Shown in pieces: positions 43,110-48,395 of a stretch of DNA of 48,395 nt. The DNA is from UBA5109 sp038148435 (GTDB lineage: Bacteria; Pseudomonadota; Gammaproteobacteria; Pseudomonadales; Pseudohongiellaceae). Each line of letters opens with the position of its first letter. Positions within the stretch are counted from its first letter, which is position 1. The stretch lies in NCBI GenBank assembly GCA_038148435.1, contig JAYQVM010000003.1:1-48395 (forward strand), written 5' to 3'. Made by a program: the position numbers and the translations under genes. The notes under the pieces were generated by a model that was not told the DNA's origin, made no database searches, and saw only the letters and a list, made by a program, of their open reading frames with translations.

Positions 43110-43138
43110 AATCAGGGCCCTAAGGCCCTGATTTTTTT
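43110..43138 (+). terminator. Rho-independent terminator after ankyrin copy 2
   Basis: AATCAGGGCC pairs perfectly with GGCCCTGATT around CTAA, followed by a run of T. A smaller hairpin CCTTTCCT-ACA-AGGAAAGG lies just before it at 43081-43099. It indicates that copy 3 and the cytochrome gene have their own promoter. Confidence 0.9.
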
Positions 43139-43429
43139 CAGCGTACAAATCCTTTCTCCCGCTAGCTCAATTTTCAATGCCGACTTGGCTGCTTGTGCAG
43201 AGACACATCTAATAAAAAGCCTTATTCCGTAGAATTAGCATCAATTCAGCGTCTGTTACTCTAAAAAAGGTAAAAATATACACGAAATTTGCACATATTC
43301 CTTTTGGCTCAAATCCGCCAACTATAGTAGTATTGGGACATTGTGATGTAATAGGTTGGAACCTAAATCTATCTCCAACGGGGATAATCACTTGGTCAGC
43401 TCTACATAATTCGCAGCTGGGGGAACATA
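43139..43429 (+). promoter_or_regulatory. Intergenic region before ankyrin copy 3
   Basis: Part of a 351-base gap without a supported gene. It is AT-rich and contains one inverted repeat, GTTGGA (43355-43360) with TCCAAC (43374-43379). No convincing -35/-10 pair could be fixed by eye, but a promoter is expected here because a terminator closes the previous unit. Short open frames are not coding-like. Confidence 0.35.
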
Positions 43430-44980
43430 ATGAAAACAATTAAAACCATAAAGGCGCAGGTATCAGCTTTAATATTCCTTGGATTTATCGCTCAACCCGG
43501 TTTAGCTACTCTTGTTGAAATGGCGGAGTATCAGGACTGGTCAGCCCTAGAATCTTCAATCTCAAATGAAGATATCAATGAGGTACAACCCGATGGTATG
43601 ACTGCGCTTTTCTGGGCGGTTTATTATGACCAGACAGATATTGTCAAACTGCTAATTAATGCTGGTGCCAACCCTAATGCGAAAACACGGTATGGTTTGA
43701 CACCATTGATTCAGGCCGCCATGAATGGCAATAGCGAAATGATCACCGTGCTGCTGGATGCTGGTGCCGATGCCAATGCCATGACTCCGGCAGGTGATAA
43801 TGCGATTCTGAATGCATCCAAAACCGGTGCTGCTGAAGGTGTTATGGCGTTGATTGACGCGGGTGCCAATGTGAATTCCCGTGACAGCTACCTCTACCAG
43901 ACGCCTCTAATGTGGGCAGCAGCGAGTAATCAGGCTGAAGTCGCTCGCATCCTTATCGATAATGGCGCTGATATCAATGCCATTTCAGCCGCGCTGGATT
44001 TGCGGGGCGTCCTGCAGAGCCGTGTTCAGGGTGACTTCCCCGATGGTGGCCTTACAGCGCTGCATCATGCAGCTCGTGAAAACGCCATTGAGACTGCCAG
44101 AGTTCTGATCAATAGCGGTGCCGACCTAGATATTCTCGACCCCCAGGATATTTCAGCACTTCGCTTCGCTATCATTAACGCCAACCTGGACCTTGCAAAA
44201 TTGCTGGTTGAAGGCGGCGCCAACATCAACGATGGCGCGCTGGTTGATCTGCTGGATGTGGAAACCAATACGCTGACTTTCGTCCGTGCTGAAAAGAACT
44301 ATGTCAATGAGACCACGCCGGTTGAACTGATGGGTATCATGTTTGATATGGGCGTGGACGTAGATGCCTATCCTAAAAAAGCCTATCCATTCCCTGCTAC
44401 CGGCTTCAGGTCTGGTGAAGGCACCGCTGGCCAAACTGCACTTTTTAATGCTGCTGCCCGCGATAAACAGGATCTCATCTCACTATTTCTGGAACACGGA
44501 GCTAACCCCAATTCAATCAATAAAGGCACTAGAAGTGGCAGCTATTTGCCTCTTTCTGCAGCTTTCGCCGTTGTTCCCGGGATTTACAGACCTGGCACAA
44601 TGGATGATGAAGAGTACATCCCTACAATTGAAGAACTGAGCCCTGGTGTCGAACTCTTGATTGAACATGGAGCAAACGTCAACGCCAGCTCAAATGATGG
44701 CACCACGGTATTGCACCATGCCGCAGCTATGGGCCGGAAGGAAGTTGTGCAGTATTTGATTGAAAATGGTGCCGATCTGACTATCCGTGACCACAGTAAC
44801 AGAACTGCTCTTGATATAGCTCAAGGTGTTCCCGAATTTTCAGAAGAAGACGGGGAGCCTTCTGAAGAGCCTGTTTATGACGAGATCGTCACCCTATTAA
44901 CAGAAGCCATGAATATGCAGGGCATTCAAATAGAGGAATATGTTCCTCCAGTTTCTACTGAGGAGCCCTCTGAGGCTTAA
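43430..44980 (+). CDS. Exported ankyrin-repeat protein, tandem copy 3
   Basis: 516 aa; GGGGGA lies upstream of the ATG. Signal peptide ends GLATLVEMAEYQDW. Repeat order is as in copy 2, including DLRGVLQSRVQGDFPDGGLTALHHAAREN, the LLDVETNTLTFVRAEKNYVNETTPVELMG mid-segment and the C-terminal repeats ending NRTALDIAQGVPE. The tail is acidic/Pro-rich (VPPVSTEEPSEA). It is 46 bases upstream of the DUF1592 cytochrome gene and probably shares its transcript, so at least this copy may act with the cytochrome. Confidence 0.9.
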   Translation: MKTIKTIKAQVSALIFLGFIAQPGLATLVEMAEYQDWSALESSISNEDINEVQPDGMTALFWAVYYDQTDIVKLLINAGANPNAKTRYGLTPLIQAAMNGNSEMITVLLDAGADANAMTPAGDNAILNASKTGAAEGVMALIDAGANVNSRDSYLYQTPLMWAAASNQAEVARILIDNGADINAISAALDLRGVLQSRVQGDFPDGGLTALHHAARENAIETARVLINSGADLDILDPQDISALRFAIINANLDLAKLLVEGGANINDGALVDLLDVETNTLTFVRAEKNYVNETTPVELMGIMFDMGVDVDAYPKKAYPFPATGFRSGEGTAGQTALFNAAARDKQDLISLFLEHGANPNSINKGTRSGSYLPLSAAFAVVPGIYRPGTMDDEEYIPTIEELSPGVELLIEHGANVNASSNDGTTVLHHAAAMGRKEVVQYLIENGADLTIRDHSNRTALDIAQGVPEFSEEDGEPSEEPVYDEIVTLLTEAMNMQGIQIEEYVPPVSTEEPSEA

Positions 44981-45026
44981 TTAATAAGCATTAACTAATT
45001 AAATAAATCGAAGCAATAGGTAAGCT

Positions 45027-47495
45027 ATGAAAAAGAAAATTTTGATTTCAGCAGTCATTGCAGGCATGGGTTTTGGTCTAACTGCCTGTAATCCAAATGA
45101 CAACAGCTCTGTCGAACTTTCGGCCGAGGAGCGAGAAGCTGCAAGACTGGCGGCAATAGCTGAACTGCCCTCTCTTGACGAACAGTGGAACTTAATTTAC
45201 GACAACTGTGTAACTTGTCATAATGAGACAGATTACACAGCTGGATTATCTCTTGAGTTTGCTTCCCCTGACTTCGTTCACGAAGAAGGTGAGATTTGGG
45301 AGACTGCCATCAAGAAGCTATCGACCGGCCAGATGCCGCCACTGGGTGAACCTCGGCCAACAGATGAGCAGAGACAGACCTTTATTGCTTCACTAGAGGC
45401 TGTCCTAGATGAACAGGCTCGAGAAAATCCTAATCCTGGCGCTCCTGTTCTTCCTCGCCTAAACAGAAGCGAGTATCAGAATTCAATTCGTGACATCCTT
45501 GGTCTGGAAATTGACTCTACTACCCTTCTGGCTGCTGATAACTCTGCTGAAGGCTTCGATAACATGGCGACAGCTCTGCAGGTATCTGCAACGACTCTGG
45601 AATCCTTCGTTGCTGCGTCAGGACGCGTTGCCAGTCTTGCAGTCGGCAACATGGATATGCCACCCGACTTCAGCGTTTATCGTGTTCAGCGTGACAGTTC
45701 TGGAGACAAGCGTGTTGAGGGTGCACCATTAGGTACCATAGGCGGTATCGTTTTCAATCATTATGCCCCGCTAGATGGTGAATATGAATTTAGCCCGAAA
45801 CTGATTCGTACCATTCAGGATGAAGCTCGTGGCATTGAATTTGCACATACTCTGGTAGTCAGCATCGACAAGGAACTTGTGCATTCTGCAGAATTCGGTG
45901 GTTTTAAGGATACAGAGCAGCATGAACTGGATTCCAACAGCTTTGCTTTGGCTGAAGAAATTGATGAGCGTTTCCGCTTCAGAACTACTATGGACGCCGG
46001 CATGCATGAGGTTACTGTTAACTTCATTGCCAAACCCGCTTCCCCGGATGCAGAAATCTGGAAGCAGCATGGCCGCACTTCTCTTGACCTTGACGTTCTA
46101 AAAGGACCACCCCAGCTGGACAATGTTGAAGTCCGTGGACCTATCAATCCGACTGGCAAAGGCATGACCGCCAGTAGGGAAAAAATCTTTATCTGTCAGC
46201 CAGGAGCTCTAGAAGATGAACAACTAGCTTGTGCCAATGAGATTCTTTCAAACCTAGCACGCCAAGCCTATCGTCGTCCGGTCGCTGAAAATGAAATTTC
46301 TGACCTGCTGGGCTTCTATGAAATTGGTAATGAGATAGGCGGCTTTGAAAAAGGTATCGAGACCGGTATTCGTCGTATCATTTCAGGCCCTGAGTTCATG
46401 TACAGATACGAAGAGATCCCGGCAGGTGTCGCTCCGGGTCAGGCTTATCAGATATCTGATCTTGAGTTAGCCTCCAGACTCTCCTATTTTATTTGGAGCT
46501 CTATTCCAGATGAAGAACTGATCAATCTGGCTGCTGAAAGCCGACTGAGCAATCCTGATATTCTGGACGCACAGGTTGAGCGCATGCTGGCTGATCCTAA
46601 AGCAGCAAACCTAACAGATAACTTTGCTACTCAATGGTTCCAGCTGCGTAATTTGAACGCTATCGTGCCAGATCCATTCCTGTTCCCAGACTATGATGAC
46701 AACCTTAGACAGTCTTCTATTCTGGAAACAAAAATGCTGTTCAGCAGCATAATTGATGAAGACAAGAGTGTGACCGACCTGATTGACGCGGATTACACCT
46801 ATGTTAATGAGGATCTTGCCAATGTTTATGGTATCCCTGGAATTCTGGGTAGCCGTATGCGTCGTGTTGAAGTTCCTCAGGAAGAACGACGTGGCATTCT
46901 GGGCCACAGCAGTATTCTGACTCTGACTTCATTGTCTATACGAACTTCACTGGTAACTCGCGGTAAATACTTCCTTACAAACCTGGTTGGTACACCACCA
47001 CCAGAGCCGCCACCAAATGTAGATACTAATCTGCCCCCAGCTGATGGTACTCCTCAATCGTTGCGTGATCAGATGGAAGCTCATAGAGCTGATCCCGTTT
47101 GTTCATCTTGTCACGTACTTATGGATTCTATAGGAATTGCTATGGAAAACTTTGATGGTATCGGACGCTATCGCGTATTTGACGACCGCGGAGGTGGGCC
47201 TGTAGAAATTAATGCTGTTACTACATTATTCGACGGCACAGAAATTAATGACGTAACTGATGTCAGAAGCTGGTTAACTGACAATGAGGATATCTTTGTA
47301 AGAACCATGACAGAGAAACTGATGCAGTTCGCTCTGGCTCGGCCAATTGAGCACACTGATATGCCTTACGTACGGGAAATTGTACGACGTGCAGAGCCCA
47401 GTGATTATCGATTCTCTGAAATAGTTAAAGGTATTGTTGAAAGCGTACCCTTCCAGATGCGAATCAGTGATCAGGCGGCCGTTGCAGCCAACTAG
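45027..47495 (+). CDS. DUF1592-family c-type cytochrome lipoprotein
   Basis: 822 aa. Lipobox L-T-A-C21 anchors it in the envelope. Two heme c motifs are visible: Cys61-Val-Thr-Cys-His65 at the N-terminus and Cys692-Ser-Ser-Cys-His696 near the C-terminus. Between them are the domains of planctomycete-type cytochromes: DUF1587 (LPRLNRSEYQNSIRDILGLE), a beta-rich segment, DUF1595 (LARQAYRRPVAENEI), DUF1592 (ELASRLSYFIWSSIPDEELI) and DUF1588 (RRGILGHSSILTLTS...RTSLVTRGKYFL). DUF1585 closes the protein. Substrate and electron partner are unknown; homologues are often followed by a DUF1552 gene, which is absent here. Confidence 0.9.
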   Translation: MKKKILISAVIAGMGFGLTACNPNDNSSVELSAEEREAARLAAIAELPSLDEQWNLIYDNCVTCHNETDYTAGLSLEFASPDFVHEEGEIWETAIKKLSTGQMPPLGEPRPTDEQRQTFIASLEAVLDEQARENPNPGAPVLPRLNRSEYQNSIRDILGLEIDSTTLLAADNSAEGFDNMATALQVSATTLESFVAASGRVASLAVGNMDMPPDFSVYRVQRDSSGDKRVEGAPLGTIGGIVFNHYAPLDGEYEFSPKLIRTIQDEARGIEFAHTLVVSIDKELVHSAEFGGFKDTEQHELDSNSFALAEEIDERFRFRTTMDAGMHEVTVNFIAKPASPDAEIWKQHGRTSLDLDVLKGPPQLDNVEVRGPINPTGKGMTASREKIFICQPGALEDEQLACANEILSNLARQAYRRPVAENEISDLLGFYEIGNEIGGFEKGIETGIRRIISGPEFMYRYEEIPAGVAPGQAYQISDLELASRLSYFIWSSIPDEELINLAAESRLSNPDILDAQVERMLADPKAANLTDNFATQWFQLRNLNAIVPDPFLFPDYDDNLRQSSILETKMLFSSIIDEDKSVTDLIDADYTYVNEDLANVYGIPGILGSRMRRVEVPQEERRGILGHSSILTLTSLSIRTSLVTRGKYFLTNLVGTPPPEPPPNVDTNLPPADGTPQSLRDQMEAHRADPVCSSCHVLMDSIGIAMENFDGIGRYRVFDDRGGGPVEINAVTTLFDGTEINDVTDVRSWLTDNEDIFVRTMTEKLMQFALARPIEHTDMPYVREIVRRAEPSDYRFSEIVKGIVESVPFQMRISDQAAVAAN

Positions 47496-47518
47496 ATATC
47501 ACTAATACTGATATCAAC

Positions 47519-47548
47519 AAAAAAGCAGCCTTCTGGCTGCTTTTTTTT
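47519..47548 (+). terminator. Rho-independent terminator after the cytochrome gene
   Basis: AAAAAAGCAGCC pairs with GGCTGCTTTTTT around TTCT and ends in eight T. Confidence 0.93.
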
Positions 47549-47772
47549 GCGTGCCATTTCACTAGGTATAAATCAAACAGCCTTATCATACATACTTAAA
47601 TCAAATAGCATCGCTTATGAGCAAGCTACGAAATAAGCTGAGATCACTACTAATAAAGATATTACACATCGAGGCACTATCTCTCAACGTATACTACCCT
47701 CAGGCAAACAGCGATGTCACCGATAGTAGCAAGATACCCATCAATGATAGAGATAACTCCTGAGGCAGGCTG

Positions 47773-48395
47773 TTGAACTATTCCCGTGAAGAAATCCTAG
47801 GCATCTATGACCGTGAAACCCGGGCTGAACCGAAATATCCACCGATTGTCCGCGTTGTCCATACCCCATATTTCGTGAAACTGGTAGGCCCTGGCAAATT
47901 CACCTTCATTAACTACTGGCAAATCCCGGCGCAACAAACTGCTCGCATCATGCATGAGGAAATGCAGTCATTAAAACAGTTTGGCGGAAAAGTCATGTGC
48001 AGGGTTTACCAGCACGACGTCCCCAAGGATCTAGAAAACTGCCTGGCCAATGAAGGGTTTGAGCAACTGGACAGTGTCACGCTTACTCTCTTGCCATTAC
48101 AGCAGCATGATTTAAAGCAAGACAAGGCTCCCGACATTCAGATCAGAGAACTTAAAAACGCTCAGGATGTGGCAGATTTTCTTGGTGTGACGGAAGCTGC
48201 CTTCGGTCAGCCCAGTCCACAAGATCATGCTTATATCGAAGAAAGTCTGAAATTTTCAAACTTTAAATACTACTTGGCTTATCTCAAGCAGCAGCCTGTC
48301 GGGGCTGCGCGCTTTATCGTGCCAGAGCACTCACGCTTTGGCTTCTTTTTTGGCGGCTGCGTGATCCCGAAATACCGGAGACGTGGCATATACTC
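47773..48395 (+). CDS. GNAT-family acetyltransferase, 3' end outside window
   Basis: At least 207 codons, open to the window end. TTG 47773 follows GAGG (47762-47765) by seven bases, and the frame is stopped just upstream by TGA 47761-47763. The region from about residue 115 (DIQIRELKNAQDVADFLGVTEAAFG) looks like the start of a GNAT fold. FGFFFGGCVIPKYRRRGIY at the end fits motif A with its Arg-x-x-Gly acetyl-CoA loop. The N-terminal half is less conserved and may be a degenerate first GNAT domain. The substrate is unknown. Confidence 0.7.
   Translation, partial: MNYSREEILGIYDRETRAEPKYPPIVRVVHTPYFVKLVGPGKFTFINYWQIPAQQTARIMHEEMQSLKQFGGKVMCRVYQHDVPKDLENCLANEGFEQLDSVTLTLLPLQQHDLKQDKAPDIQIRELKNAQDVADFLGVTEAAFGQPSPQDHAYIEESLKFSNFKYYLAYLKQQPVGAARFIVPEHSRFGFFFGGCVIPKYRRRGIY

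Noticed and set aside
39950..44980. Tandem near-identical genes as a composite transposon or recent amplification
   Set aside because: The copies have diverged clearly, lack terminal inverted repeats or transposase, and look like an old gene duplication.

Overview
The window looks like the chromosome of a free-living gammaproteobacterium. The housekeeping backbone (lptD-surA-pdxA-rsmA-apaG-apaH, then cca, folK, folB, tsaD, then rpsU-yqeY-dnaG-rpoD and a CAU-anticodon tRNA) matches the gene order known from Pseudomonas and its relatives. The abundance of exported proteins of unknown function (DUF6152, DUF5916, DUF1592 types, exported ankyrin and Sel1 repeats) is more typical of marine oligotrophic or Cellvibrio-like lineages. 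Genus and species cannot be named from the sequence alone. No IS element, phage gene, integrase or CRISPR array was seen.

Layout. 1-6438 (+): 3' end of lptD, then surA, pdxA, rsmA, apaG, apaH, cca and a pteridine-reductase-like SDR, tightly packed with overlaps. 6480-8718 (-): a carbinolamine dehydratase, folK, folB and tsaD, so folate/pterin genes converge on the SDR. 8846-22054: about 13 kb of mostly exported proteins lying between tsaD and rpsU. These are a LysM lytic transglycosylase, a DUF1554-like protein, an exported-protein/MBL operon, a Sel1-repeat protein, a DUF6152 pair, two tandem TPR proteins with TonB-like C-termini, and a lipoprotein amidohydrolase. 22316-26890 (+): the macromolecular synthesis block rpsU, yqeY, dnaG, rpoD, followed by a terminator and tRNA-CAU. 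27490-31880: a CBM9/DUF5916 outer-membrane protein, a DUF6152 fusion protein and a Tat-type dienelactone hydrolase. 32065-36707: a metal-handling region with a HupE-like permease, a membrane-anchored protein, copB, copA, and a frame-broken small Cys/His protein upstream of copA. 36763-39784: an alpha/beta hydrolase, an orphan modA and an MFS transporter. 39950-47495: three tandem exported ankyrin-repeat proteins and a large DUF1592-family c-type cytochrome lipoprotein. 47773-48395: a GNAT acetyltransferase cut by the window end.

How the genes fit together. The first block handles outer-membrane biogenesis (LptD, SurA), cofactor synthesis (PdxA, pterin/folate), and RNA and nucleotide maintenance (RsmA, ApaH, Cca, TsaD). 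The accessory parts are almost all envelope or periplasm proteins. Four of them (11395-12309, 13310-14113, 16403-17383, and the C-terminal half of 29829-30869) appear to share one uncharacterised secreted module. In 29829-30869 it is fused to a DUF6152 domain, which is encoded as a separate neighbouring gene at 15982-16377. The strongest candidates for undescribed biology are this DUF6152-linked family with its metal-site-degenerate MBL partner, and the ankyrin-triplet/DUF1592 cytochrome locus. The most unusual single-gene observation is that pdxA appears to lack any ATG/GTG/TTG/CTG start and probably begins at ATT.
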